From NCBI GenBank assembly GCA_938010045.1, contig CALLFZ010000021.1, forward strand, positions 1 to 64,000: DNA of 64,000 nucleotides. The letters are read 5' to 3'. Positions 47,246-55,981 of this stretch are shown piece by piece; the stretch's first letter is position 1, and every line of letters starts with the position of its first letter. Source of the DNA: an uncultured bacterium. Its GTDB lineage: Bacteria; Verrucomicrobiota; Kiritimatiellia; PWTM01. Position numbers and translations under genes: made by a program. The notes beneath the pieces are model-generated. The model was not told where the DNA came from, ran no database searches, and worked only from the letters and a program-made list of their open reading frames with translations.

Positions 47246-50200
47246 GTGAACAACGGCGGCAGGTGGATCGGGTGGCGGCGAGTCGGTTGGGCTTGGCTGG
47301 CGGTGGCGCTCTGCATGGGAGTGGCTGCCGATGATCTGACCATCCGGCGCGAGCGGACTCGCCCGGCGGGTGGCGCGCCGACGGATCCCGAACTCCGCCG
47401 GCGCGAGCCGGCGCGACCTCTTGCGGGTGGTATGATCACGAACCTTGTGTCGCCGGCCGAGCGCCTGCCGCCGTTGATTCCGGTCTTGACGGCGGCGCCG
47501 CCGCCCGTGGCGACGGCGTCCACATCGGCCGCGGTGCCGGTGGCGGCCGCGACGACGTCGGAGACGTCCACCGCATCCGGCGCGACCCCTACGCCGGCGT
47601 CGCCGGATTCACCGGCCAGTCGGGCCGGCGGGTTTTTCTTCGAGCTGTTTCGGGATTCAACGGTTTCGACCTCGTCGCGGCCCTCGGCGTCGGTGGCTGA
47701 GCCACCTGCGTTTCGGAAGATGGAGGCTCCGGCGACAGAACCGACCGCGCGCACGATCGTGGTCCGCCTCGAGGAGGCGATTGCGCTGGCGCGGGAGCAG
47801 CAGCATGAACAGGCGGTGCCGCTGCTGGAAGAGATCATTCGGGAGGACCCGGGGGTCACGGCGGCGTGGGAGCAGCTCGGATGGAGCTACTGGGCGTTGG
47901 GACGCCGGTCGGACGCGCTCGCGTTGTGGCGTCGCCTGCTGTCGCTTGATCCGCGCAACGCCGCCGCCTGGAACTGGCTCGCGCGCGCCGCTGTGGCCGA
48001 AAACGACCTCGAGCGTGCGATCGAGTACAACCGCAAGAGTCTTGAACTGGCGCCGGAGAACCCCTCCGCGCGATACGATCTGGCCCGCGTGTTGCTGTGG
48101 AAGGGCGTTTCGGACGAGGCGATTCCGATGCTGGAGTCGTTGCTCGCGGCGGATCCCAACCGGCTCGATGTGTTGCTCGACTACGCGAAGGCGCTGACGT
48201 TCGCCTGGCAGTTCGAGCGGGCGCTGCCGCTGTGGCAGCGCTTGCGCGAGGCGGCGCCGGATGAAATCTCCTACATGGGGTTCGAGGCGCTGTGCCGCCT
48301 TCACACGAACGACGCCGAGGGCGCCCGTGAACTGGCGCGGCGCGTGCTCGAGGCGGCGCCGGACGACCTGATGGCGCTCGACGTGATGGCCTCGCTCGCG
48401 GAGTTCGGCGATACGCCGGCCGATGCGTTGCCGTACCTGCGACGGATGATGGCGGCGGTGGCGACGCCGTTCGAGAAAGAGCGGAATCGGGCGAGGCTGA
48501 TCCGGCTGCTGGTCCGGCTTCACAAGGCCGAGCCGCGCGTGTACGGGTTGCGCGAGGCGATTGATCTGAGCCGCGAGCGGGTGGCCGACCATCCGACCTC
48601 CGTGGACGCGCGGTTGCTGCTCGGCGAGCTCCTGCTGATGGACATGATGCTGCCCGACGCCGAGCGCGAGTTCATCGCGGTGCTCCGCGATCGCAATCCC
48701 TACAACATCCGAGCGCGCAAGGGGCTCATGGAGACGTACCTCGCGGCGAAGGAATACGATCGCGCGCGGGAACAGCTCGCCGCGCTGAGCCGGTTCAACC
48801 CGCAGGACCCGTACCTGTTGTACCACCTGGCGCGGATCGAATCGGCGCGCGGCGATTTCTTCAAGGCCCATGAGGCGCTGCGCCAGCTCGAGGCGATCGG
48901 GCAGCAGGGCGCGGTGGCCGTGTTGCTCTACCACGGCCTGCTGCCCAGCCGGTATTTTCCCGAGGCGATGCCGGTGGACCGGTTTCGCGAGCACATGATC
49001 GCGCTTCAAAAGGCGCGGGTCCGCTTCGTGCGGTGCAGCGAGCTGCCCACCGTGCTCGGCGGGCGCGCCGGGACCAACACCGTGGCCTCCGTGCGGCCGG
49101 TCCTTCGCGGCAGCGGGTTTGCGCGGCCTGCGGGCGGCGCCCTGCCGTTGACCGTCGCGGTGAGCTTCGACGATGCGCGGCGCGACTCGATGCAGTACGG
49201 CACGCAGGTCGGCCGGGAGCTGGGGCTGCTCTTCTCGATGCACGTGCCAGTCGGCTACATCCTTCGCAACCATCCGTTCATCTGCACCTGGGACATGCTC
49301 CGGCAGTACCAGACAGAAGGCGCCTGGGAGTTCGGCGGTCACATGCTGGATGGCGCAATCCTCACGCCGGTGGACGCCAGCGGGCGCGAATGGCACGCGC
49401 TGCCCAACTTGATCTGGCGGGCCGAGCTCGGCCGCATGGAGACGCCAGCCGAATATGATCAGCGACTGGCCCGCGAGTTCCGCGAGAGCCGTGACATCTT
49501 GCAGCGGGAACTCGGTGGTCCGGTGAATTTCGTGGCCTACCCCTTCGGCGACATCGGGCAGGAGGACGAAACGAACGTAGAGGATCCGACCGGACGCATC
49601 CTCTACCACGCTCGCCGCAACTTCGAGGTGGGGTTCATCCAGAGCGTGTTTGGCTATGCGATCGCGGGCGACGATCCGCTGCTGTACCAACGCTACGAGC
49701 CGGCGCGATGGATGAACGGCCAGGACCTGCTGGACTATCTCTACGCGCATCATCCCGTGTTTCTCGCGCGGAGATTGCGCGCAGAGTACTGTGCGCTGGA
49801 GGGCAAGCTCTACGCCGCGCGCGACGCGATCCGCTCGTTGGAGGAAGCCGGCTATCCGGACCGTCCTTTGGAACGCGTCCGCACGTACGTGGAGGAACGA
49901 CTCGCGGGCACATTCCGCGCACCGACGGGCGAACGGCCGGGGACCATCACGAAGTCGCCGTGGACCTTGGAACCGCGCAAACCCTATGCCGGTGTCGAAG
50001 GCGAGGCTTTCCGCGACAACCAGGATCGGGCGCATGGGCGGCTCTTCGGGCTCGCCGGCCTGAACATCACACCCAACTTGGTCCTCGAGGGACGCGCCGG
50101 CATCGGGCATCTGCAGCAGGACGTGACGGATTCGATCACAAATTCGATCGTTCGCCGCGTCGGGCGCCGACAAATTCCAACCATCGAGCTGAGCGCGAGC

Positions 50201-50980
50201 CGTCGCCGGCTCGACCTTGACGAGCGTGATGTTGGCGGTCGCGCGATGTTCACCTTCCCGAACGGCGTTTACGTGGCCGGCGACCTGCTTCAACGATCGT
50301 TTTCGGGGAATGTGAACCGGGACGTGCTCGCGGGCTCGCTCGAGAGTCAGATCCGTCCGGTGCCGCCGCTGGATCTGTTACTGCGGTATGAGCACGACAT
50401 CGCGCCGTCCGCCCTCGCGGTCGCCGAGGACACCCAGTACGATATGTGGATGGGCGTCGCGAACATCCGGCTTCAGGATCCATGGACGCTGCTATTGTCG
50501 GCGATCCGGTACGATTTCACGGACGACAACGTCCGCGATCACCTCGCGGTGTCGACGTCGTGGACGCTGCACGAGCGGACCGGCTTCCGGCTCGGGCTGC
50601 GCGTGTCGTGGGACAGCGCCGATCACGAAAGTCGCGCGTACTGGACGCCGTATCATCTGCAGCGGTACGCGATCGAAGCCGGCTTCCGGGGCAATTACCT
50701 CCGCACGTACTACAATCTGCGTCTCCGTCTCGGTATCGGCCGCGAGGATGTGCGCCCAGAGGCGGAGGAGCGCTACCGGGCGACGGTGGTCCGCGCGCGC
50801 GAGTTGCAGTTCGATCCCGGCCCGCCTCCCGAGGAGGACTGGGAGCCGATCCTTGGCCTCGCCGCCTCGGTTCGCAAACCGATTGGCGACCACTGGGTGC
50901 TGAACGGCGAAGTGTCATACAACCGCAACCCGAACTACAACGAGATCTCGCTGCTCGGCGGGGTGCGATACAAGTTCTGA
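47246..50980 (+). CDS. TPR / PgaB-like polysaccharide deacetylase / outer-membrane beta-barrel fusion
   Basis: A 1244-residue envelope protein. A signal peptide (RVGWAWLAVALCMGVAADD) and a Pro/Thr/Ala-rich linker precede TPR repeats at about 170-540 (AAWEQLGWSYWALGRRSDALALW, ARYDLARVLLWKGVSDEAIPML). A PgaB-like NodB deacetylase spans about 555-780: AVLLYHGLLPSRYF, VSFDDARRDS, GGHMLDGAILT, ELGRMETPAEYDQRLAREF, VAYPFGDIG. From about 920 the sequence alternates amphipathic strands and ends VRYKF, a typical outer-membrane barrel C-terminus. PgaA has TPR plus barrel and PgaB the deacetylase, so this looks like both in one chain, without PgaB's glycosidase domain. The second metal His of the SHTxxxH motif is Ala here. 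GTG start, with GGGAGG 5 nt upstream. Confidence 0.82.
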   Translation: MNNGGRWIGWRRVGWAWLAVALCMGVAADDLTIRRERTRPAGGAPTDPELRRREPARPLAGGMITNLVSPAERLPPLIPVLTAAPPPVATASTSAAVPVAAATTSETSTASGATPTPASPDSPASRAGGFFFELFRDSTVSTSSRPSASVAEPPAFRKMEAPATEPTARTIVVRLEEAIALAREQQHEQAVPLLEEIIREDPGVTAAWEQLGWSYWALGRRSDALALWRRLLSLDPRNAAAWNWLARAAVAENDLERAIEYNRKSLELAPENPSARYDLARVLLWKGVSDEAIPMLESLLAADPNRLDVLLDYAKALTFAWQFERALPLWQRLREAAPDEISYMGFEALCRLHTNDAEGARELARRVLEAAPDDLMALDVMASLAEFGDTPADALPYLRRMMAAVATPFEKERNRARLIRLLVRLHKAEPRVYGLREAIDLSRERVADHPTSVDARLLLGELLLMDMMLPDAEREFIAVLRDRNPYNIRARKGLMETYLAAKEYDRAREQLAALSRFNPQDPYLLYHLARIESARGDFFKAHEALRQLEAIGQQGAVAVLLYHGLLPSRYFPEAMPVDRFREHMIALQKARVRFVRCSELPTVLGGRAGTNTVASVRPVLRGSGFARPAGGALPLTVAVSFDDARRDSMQYGTQVGRELGLLFSMHVPVGYILRNHPFICTWDMLRQYQTEGAWEFGGHMLDGAILTPVDASGREWHALPNLIWRAELGRMETPAEYDQRLAREFRESRDILQRELGGPVNFVAYPFGDIGQEDETNVEDPTGRILYHARRNFEVGFIQSVFGYAIAGDDPLLYQRYEPARWMNGQDLLDYLYAHHPVFLARRLRAEYCALEGKLYAARDAIRSLEEAGYPDRPLERVRTYVEERLAGTFRAPTGERPGTITKSPWTLEPRKPYAGVEGEAFRDNQDRAHGRLFGLAGLNITPNLVLEGRAGIGHLQQDVTDSITNSIVRRVGRRQIPTIELSASRRRLDLDERDVGGRAMFTFPNGVYVAGDLLQRSFSGNVNRDVLAGSLESQIRPVPPLDLLLRYEHDIAPSALAVAEDTQYDMWMGVANIRLQDPWTLLLSAIRYDFTDDNVRDHLAVSTSWTLHERTGFRLGLRVSWDSADHESRAYWTPYHLQRYAIEAGFRGNYLRTYYNLRLRLGIGREDVRPEAEERYRATVVRARELQFDPGPPPEEDWEPILGLAASVRKPIGDHWVLNGEVSYNRNPNYNEISLLGGVRYKF

Positions 50981-50996
50981 CCCGCGCGCGCTCCCC

Positions 50997-52421
50997 ATGC
51001 TGTTTCCGACGCTCACGTTCGCGGTGTTTTTTGCCGTGGTGTTCGCGGTGCAGTGGGCCCTGGCGGGCCGGCCGCGCGGCCGTAAGTGGTTCCTGCTGCT
51101 GGCCAGCTATGTGTTCTATGGCTGGTGGAACTGGCGGTTTCTCGGTCTGATCGCCGGGTCATCCCTGATCAACCATGCGATCGCGAGGGCCCTCGCGCGT
51201 TCGGAGTCGCCGCGCCGGCGGCGTGCATGGATCGCCCTCGCGACGGTCCTGAATCTCGGCGCGCTCGGCTTCTTCAAGTACTACGGCTTCTTCGTCGTCA
51301 ATGCGTATGCGCTGTGTTCGTGGCTCGGCGTGCGCTGCGCTCTTCCGTTGCTCGACGTCGTGCTGCCGGTCGGCATTTCGTTCTTCACCTTCCAGGCGAT
51401 GAGCTACGTGTTTGACGTGGGGGCCCGCCGCATCCCGCCCGCGGCTTCGCTGCTCGATTTTGCGCTGTACCTCGCGTTGTTTCCGCAGCTCGTGGCGGGG
51501 CCGATCGTGCGCGCGCGCGATCTGCTGCCCCAAATCGAAACGCCGCCGACCCCGGCGCGGCTCGACGTGGGCGGCGCCGCCGTGCTCATCCTCGGCGGGC
51601 TGTTGAAGAAAGTCGTCATCGCGAACTGGCTCGGCGTGCGGCTCGTGGACCCGGTGTACGACCATCCCGAGGCATTCGGCCGATGGGACGCGCTTGCGGC
51701 GGTCTACGGATACGCGGTGCAGCTCTACTGCGACTTCTCGGCCTACTCGGATATCGCGATCGGTGTCGCGCGGCTGCTCGGCTTTCAATTCCCCGGCAAC
51801 TTCGACGCCCCCTACGGGGCTTCGTCGGTGCAGGAATTCTGGCGCCGCTGGCATATTTCGCTGTCCACCTGGTTGCGCGATTACCTCTACGTGCCGCTCG
51901 GGGGCTCGCGCGGCGGATTCGCGCGCACGGCCTTCTGCCTGATGGCCACCTTCCTGCTCGGCGGGCTCTGGCATGGCGCGGGCTGGAACTTCGTGCTCTG
52001 GGGCGCGCTGCACGGCACGTACCTCATCATCGAGCGGGCGATTTGGGCCCGGTACGGCGGCGCCGCGAAGGCGGTGGCACGGCTGCCCCGGTGGACGCGC
52101 TTCGCGCTGACGCTGCTGACGTTTCACCTCGTCGGGCTCACCTACGTGTTTTTCCGCGCGCGCGCCTTGGCCGACGCCCTGGAGTTGCTGAGCGCATTCT
52201 CGCGCGCGGGCGCGCCCACCCGGATCACCGCACCCCTCGTGGGCCTCCTCGTGATCGGATGGGCGATGCAGGGGTTGGACGGCCATCGCGCGGACGGTCT
52301 CGCGCGTCGCGTCGCCGCGATGCCGCCGGTGCTCGTGGGCGCGCTCGCCGCCCTCGCCGTCGCGGTGATCTTCGGACTCGGACCGCGCGGCGTCGCTCCG
52401 TTCATCTACTTCCAGTTCTAG
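50997..52421 (+). CDS. MBOAT family O-acyltransferase (AlgI-like)
   Basis: A 474-residue polytopic membrane enzyme that by family moves acyl groups across the membrane for polysaccharide O-acetylation (AlgI, PatA, DltB). Features are LFFPTLTF-type start, YVFYGWWNWRFLGLI, LGFFKYYGFFV, PVGISFFTFQAMSYVFDV, FPQLVAGPIVRARDLLPQ, VQEFWRRWHISLSTWLRDYLYVPLGGSR, and the catalytic His in LGGLWHGAGWNFVLWGALHG (about 325). It starts 16 nt after the deacetylase-barrel gene, so both belong to one transcript. A partner SGNH hydrolase lies 1.3 kb downstream. Confidence 0.94.
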   Translation: MLFPTLTFAVFFAVVFAVQWALAGRPRGRKWFLLLASYVFYGWWNWRFLGLIAGSSLINHAIARALARSESPRRRRAWIALATVLNLGALGFFKYYGFFVVNAYALCSWLGVRCALPLLDVVLPVGISFFTFQAMSYVFDVGARRIPPAASLLDFALYLALFPQLVAGPIVRARDLLPQIETPPTPARLDVGGAAVLILGGLLKKVVIANWLGVRLVDPVYDHPEAFGRWDALAAVYGYAVQLYCDFSAYSDIAIGVARLLGFQFPGNFDAPYGASSVQEFWRRWHISLSTWLRDYLYVPLGGSRGGFARTAFCLMATFLLGGLWHGAGWNFVLWGALHGTYLIIERAIWARYGGAAKAVARLPRWTRFALTLLTFHLVGLTYVFFRARALADALELLSAFSRAGAPTRITAPLVGLLVIGWAMQGLDGHRADGLARRVAAMPPVLVGALAALAVAVIFGLGPRGVAPFIYFQF

Positions 52422-52431
52422 GGGGAATCGT

Positions 52432-52734
52432 ATGGGCTCAGAAGGGTCAGCGGGTTCGGTGGACGCCGCCGGACGGACGCGGCGCGACGCGGCGCGGACG
52501 GTGGCGGTGTTCTACCTCGCGGCCGCGCTGCTGAACGGCCCGGCCATCCTTCGCACCGCGGAGAGGCTCGAGCACGGGGGTGTCGCACAACAGTTTCTCG
52601 TCGCACTTGCGGGGCCGCTCGCACGGATCTCGCGCGGGTTGGGAGTGGACCGGCTCCGCGCGGCGGCCGAGCGGCTCGCGGACCGCTGGTTCGCGGAATG
52701 CCCCCCCGCGCCCTCCGCCGGATCGGCGCACTGA
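52432..52734 (+). CDS. Small membrane protein resembling the N-terminus of DUF459-type SGNH proteins
   Basis: A 100-residue protein: basic N-terminus, one hydrophobic helix (TVAVFYLAAALLNGPAILRTAE), then LARISRGLGVDRLRAAAERLADRWF. In related MBOAT operons, as I recall, SGNH/DUF459 hydrolases begin with this kind of anchor and GLDRLRAA segment before their catalytic domain. Here the frame stops and the catalytic domain appears about 970 bp later as a separate secreted protein. It starts 10 nt after the MBOAT gene. It may be a stand-alone accessory, or the front half of a gene interrupted by the repeat island. Confidence 0.65.
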   Translation: MGSEGSAGSVDAAGRTRRDAARTVAVFYLAAALLNGPAILRTAERLEHGGVAQQFLVALAGPLARISRGLGVDRLRAAAERLADRWFAECPPAPSAGSAH

Positions 52735-52869
52735 CCGAGCCGATGGCGTTGTAGATGATCGGGAGACTGGGAACAGATCTGGCCCCACGGGCCCAATCGC
52801 AAGCCCGAGGGGGATCAGCATCTGGCAACCCTTTCGGTTCCCTGCGCCCACCTGCGGCCTTGCAAAATG

Positions 52870-53315
52870 GTGCCTGTCCCCATGACACCCCATGACACCT
52901 AGGCAGGTGCGACCGCCGCGGTTGGCTTCCCGCCCATGGGGACAGGCACGTGGGGACAGGCACGTGGCAAATGGGGACAGGCACGTGGCAACCCGATAGC
53001 CTTTGAGCTCATGCGACCGGTGATGTGCCTGTCCCCGACCTGCGCCCAGAGAGGCGAAGAGGTGCCTGTCCCCATGACGCCATGACGCCATGACGGCTCC
53101 ATGAGGATTCCGCGTCGGGTGAGGCGAAGCGACTATGGCCGGGCACCCGGCCGACACGCCGTGCCTGCCCCCATCGCCTGCCCCCATCGCCTGTCCCCAT
53201 CGCGCTCCCCATCGCCGGGGCACCAGAACCCGGGAGGTGCCTGGCCCCAACTGCAATCCCAGGTTGTGTGCCCCCGGGGAGGCATCAAAGCTGGCAGTCA
53301 AAGCTGCCTGTCCCC
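52870..53315. repeat. Dispersed-repeat island 2 (GTGCCTGTCCCC family)
   Basis: Exact copies of GTGCCTGTCCCC occur at 52870-52881, 53025-53036 and 53062-53073. Reverse copies GGGGACAGGCAC lie at 52938-52949, 52952-52963 and 52973-52984, each followed by GTGG. Degenerate copies are at 53161-53172, 53188-53198, 53237-53248 and 53304-53315. The triplet at 52938-52984 is a short tandem. The stretch after 53062 (repeat, then GACTCC/GGCTCCATG and GTGAGGCGA) also resembles the stretch after 37286 in island 1. Confidence 0.82.
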
Positions 53316-53692
53316 TGGGAGGCGCAGAACGCGTGTAGCCGTCCCGCAACGCGCTCGGGAGCTTCTCGGCCGGCAGGGTCAAGCATTTGCGTGTTTTGCG
53401 GAAGAGTGGAAAACACTGGCGAATGGCGCGGAGTCGTTGGGTGAGCGATGCTTCGATCACTTCGCCGAGGCCTCGATTGGCCTTTCATTCCCCAACAGCC
53501 CAATCGGCTCGCCGTTGACCGCATCGCCCTTCCAATGGAACTGCAGTGGAATGAAGATGCAGAGATTCTCGTGCGGTCGGATGTGGGCACTCACTCGGTC
53601 GAGGGGAGCGCGCGACGGTCGTCCGATCTCCAACACCATTCGCTTCAGCGGCTTGCCCGCTGTGCCCGTCTCCCGCAAACTGGATCCGTTCG
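53316..53692. other. Gene-poor region with a segment shared with repeat island 1
   Basis: About 375 bases between the repeats and the SGNH gene. Positions 53370-53449 resemble 38001-38076. A 73-codon minus-strand frame (53457-53678, ending HWKGDAVNGEPIGLLGNE) and an 84-codon plus frame overlap each other, and neither has a convincing start or a known family. I read this as decayed sequence carried with the repeats. Confidence 0.5.
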
Positions 53693-53705
53693 GAGGTGTT
53701 GAACG

Positions 53706-54401
53706 ATGCGACGATGGATGATGGCGGTGATCGGCGCGGTGGCGTGTGCGACGTCAGCCGGCGCGCAGGGCGCTGCGCGCGAGGTGCTCGTGTGCGGCGA
53801 CTCGCTCATGCAGACGGTCTCGCGTTCGATCGTGCGACAGCTCTCCTCGAACCCGTCCGTGAAGATCACGCCGATCGTCTCCATCGGCACCGGCCTCGCT
53901 CGGCCGGACGTCTTCGACTGGCCCGCGAAGCTGCGCGAGGCGGCCGCCAGCCGGCCCGCCGCTGCGGTGATCCTGCTCGGCGCGAATGACGGCCAAAATC
54001 TGCGCACCGCGTCCGGTGCGGTCGCGGCGAACGGAACGCCGGAGTGGGAGCGCGAATACGCCGGCCGCGTGGCGTCGGTGCTGCAGGCGCTGAAGCAGGC
54101 CGGCGTGGGGCACATCCTATGGGTCGGACTACCGGACATGCGGGACTCGAAGCTCCACGACGACGCACAGCGGATCAATCGTCTCGTCCGGTCGGAATGC
54201 GGGCGGGTACCGGGCGCCGAGTTCTTCGACATTGTTCCGCTGTTCAGTCCGAAGCCCGGCACCTTCAGCTCCTACATCATCCGGTCTGGCGGCAAGGTCG
54301 TGCAGGTCCGCGCCAGCGATGGCATCCACTTCAACGCGGAGGGGGCGGATATTCTCGCGCAGGCGATTCGCGAACAGCTCGAAGCGAAATTGCTGAAGTA
54401 A
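53706..54401 (+). CDS. Secreted SGNH/GDSL hydrolase (DUF459-like)
   Basis: A 231-residue protein with a signal peptide (MRRWMMAVIGAVACATSAGAQG) and an SGNH esterase/acyltransferase domain: block I REVLVCGDSLMQTVSR (Ser nucleophile in GDSL), block III ILLGANDGQN (GxND), and block V SDGIHFNAEGADILAQAI (DxxH). In polysaccharide acetylation systems such periplasmic enzymes accept acyl groups exported by an MBOAT protein, so pairing with the MBOAT gene upstream is likely. GGAGG lies 8 nt before the ATG. The signal peptide of its own argues against a simple broken-gene explanation for the distance to the small upstream membrane protein. Confidence 0.88.
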   Translation: MRRWMMAVIGAVACATSAGAQGAAREVLVCGDSLMQTVSRSIVRQLSSNPSVKITPIVSIGTGLARPDVFDWPAKLREAAASRPAAAVILLGANDGQNLRTASGAVAANGTPEWEREYAGRVASVLQALKQAGVGHILWVGLPDMRDSKLHDDAQRINRLVRSECGRVPGAEFFDIVPLFSPKPGTFSSYIIRSGGKVVQVRASDGIHFNAEGADILAQAIREQLEAKLLK

Positions 54402-54608
54402 GTCTTCCTGGGCCGGCCGGCGTCGCCTGCGCCTGCCGCGCCGCCGTCAAATCGTCGCCTCCAAGGATTGGATGGCTCGGCCCGACGGCGTTCCAAGCCT
54501 TGGGCGCCGGTTGCGATCGCGGGGCGGCGTGCGATGGCGCCCGACTGCGCGTATACTCCGCGCACGCGCCGCGGCAGGCGGACTTCGCCCTGGAGCGTGG
54601 GGTGGCCG

Positions 54609-55979
54609 ATGCTTCTCTCCGAACTGTTGAAGGTTGACATCGTCGAGATGGTCGAGGCCGGCGAGTGGAACGAGCTCCGCCAGTTCCTCGCCGGTCAACC
54701 CGCGCCGGAAATCGCGGAATTGCTGAGCACCCTTGACCGCCGCACCGCATTGGTGGTCTTCCGGCTGCTGCCGCGGGCGCAAGCGGCCGCCGTGTTCTCT
54801 CTGCTCGACACCGATGTCCAGAACCGGATGATCGAGCATCTCGCCTCCGAAGACGTCCGCGAGGTGCTCACGCGACTGACCCCGGACGACCGCACCGCGC
54901 TGTTCGAAGAGCTGCCCGCCGCCGTGACGCAACGGTTGCTCGACCTGCTGCCCGAATCGCAGCGGCGTGAGTCTCTCACGCTGCTCAGCTATCCCGAGGG
55001 CAGCGTCGGCCGACTGATGACGACCGCCTGGGTCCGGGTACGGCCCGAGTGGACCGCGGCGGAGACGATCGAGCATTTGCGATTGCACGGCCGCGACAGC
55101 GAGACGATGGCCGTGCTGTACGTCACGGACGATCAAGGCCGCCTCACCGCCTCGATCCCGCTGCGGCGGGTCGTGCTCGCGCCTCCGTCGACGCTGCTGC
55201 GGGACCTGATGGACGCGGGTCCCGGGCCGGTGCTGCGCTCCATGCAGTCTGAAGAAGAGGCCGTCGCGATTTTTAAGAAGTATGACGCCCACGCGCTGCC
55301 CGTGGTGGACGACGACGGTGTGCTGCTGGGGATCGTCACGTCGGACGACATCCTCGCCGTCGCGCAGGCGGCCACGACGGAGGACTTCCACAAGATCGCG
55401 AAGGTGTCGCCGCTGGAGGGCAGTCTGCGGCGTGCGCGTCTCTGGGACCTGTACCGCCGCCGCATCGGATGGCTGCTCACCTTGATTGGCGTCAACATGT
55501 TCTCAACGGCAGCGCTCGCGCACTTTCAATCGGACTACGACCGCGACGAGCTTCGGTCGCTGCTCGTGGTGTTGGTGTCGTTTCTGCCCCTGATCATCGA
55601 TAGCGGCGGCAACGCCGGATCGCAGACCGCGACACTTGCGATCCGTTCGATGGCGCTTGGGGAAATCCGCCGAGGCATGATCCTGCCACTGGTCGTTCGG
55701 GAGCTGCGCGTGAGCGTCGTGCTGGGGCTCATCCTCGCCGCGGGCGTGTTTGTGTTGGGGCTGACGCGCGGAACCGCATGGGTGGCCCAAGTGGTGGCGA
55801 TCAGCATGTTGGTGGTCATTGTGTTCGGAAGCTCCATCGGCCTCTTGCTGCCGCTGGCCCTCCGTCGGCTCGGACTGGACCCGGCGGCGGCCGGCGCGCC
55901 GCTGATCACATCGCTGGCGGACATCGGCGGCATCGTCATCTATTTTTCGATCGCGCGCGTGGTGTTGCTGAGAGGATAG
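54609..55979 (+). CDS. mgtE: Magnesium transporter MgtE (copy 1)
   Basis: A 456-residue Mg2+ channel/transporter. The cytoplasmic N-domain (LAGQPAPEIAELLSTLDRRTALVVFRLLP) is followed by two CBS domains (SEEEAVAIFKKYDAHALPVVDDDGVLLGIVTSDDIL). The five-helix pore has the signature LIIDSGGNAGSQTATLAIRSMALGEI and a C-terminal DIGGIVIYFSIARV. The N and CBS domains sense intracellular Mg2+ and close the channel. A TATACT -10-like element lies at 54552-54557. It is followed after 2 nt by a second copy. Confidence 0.95.
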   Translation: MLLSELLKVDIVEMVEAGEWNELRQFLAGQPAPEIAELLSTLDRRTALVVFRLLPRAQAAAVFSLLDTDVQNRMIEHLASEDVREVLTRLTPDDRTALFEELPAAVTQRLLDLLPESQRRESLTLLSYPEGSVGRLMTTAWVRVRPEWTAAETIEHLRLHGRDSETMAVLYVTDDQGRLTASIPLRRVVLAPPSTLLRDLMDAGPGPVLRSMQSEEEAVAIFKKYDAHALPVVDDDGVLLGIVTSDDILAVAQAATTEDFHKIAKVSPLEGSLRRARLWDLYRRRIGWLLTLIGVNMFSTAALAHFQSDYDRDELRSLLVVLVSFLPLIIDSGGNAGSQTATLAIRSMALGEIRRGMILPLVVRELRVSVVLGLILAAGVFVLGLTRGTAWVAQVVAISMLVVIVFGSSIGLLLPLALRRLGLDPAAAGAPLITSLADIGGIVIYFSIARVVLLRG

Positions 55980-55981
55980 GG

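Noticed and set aside
47657-50293. An 878-codon open frame antisense to the TPR/deacetylase gene
   Set aside because: No domain or start signal; it arises from high third-position GC of the real gene.
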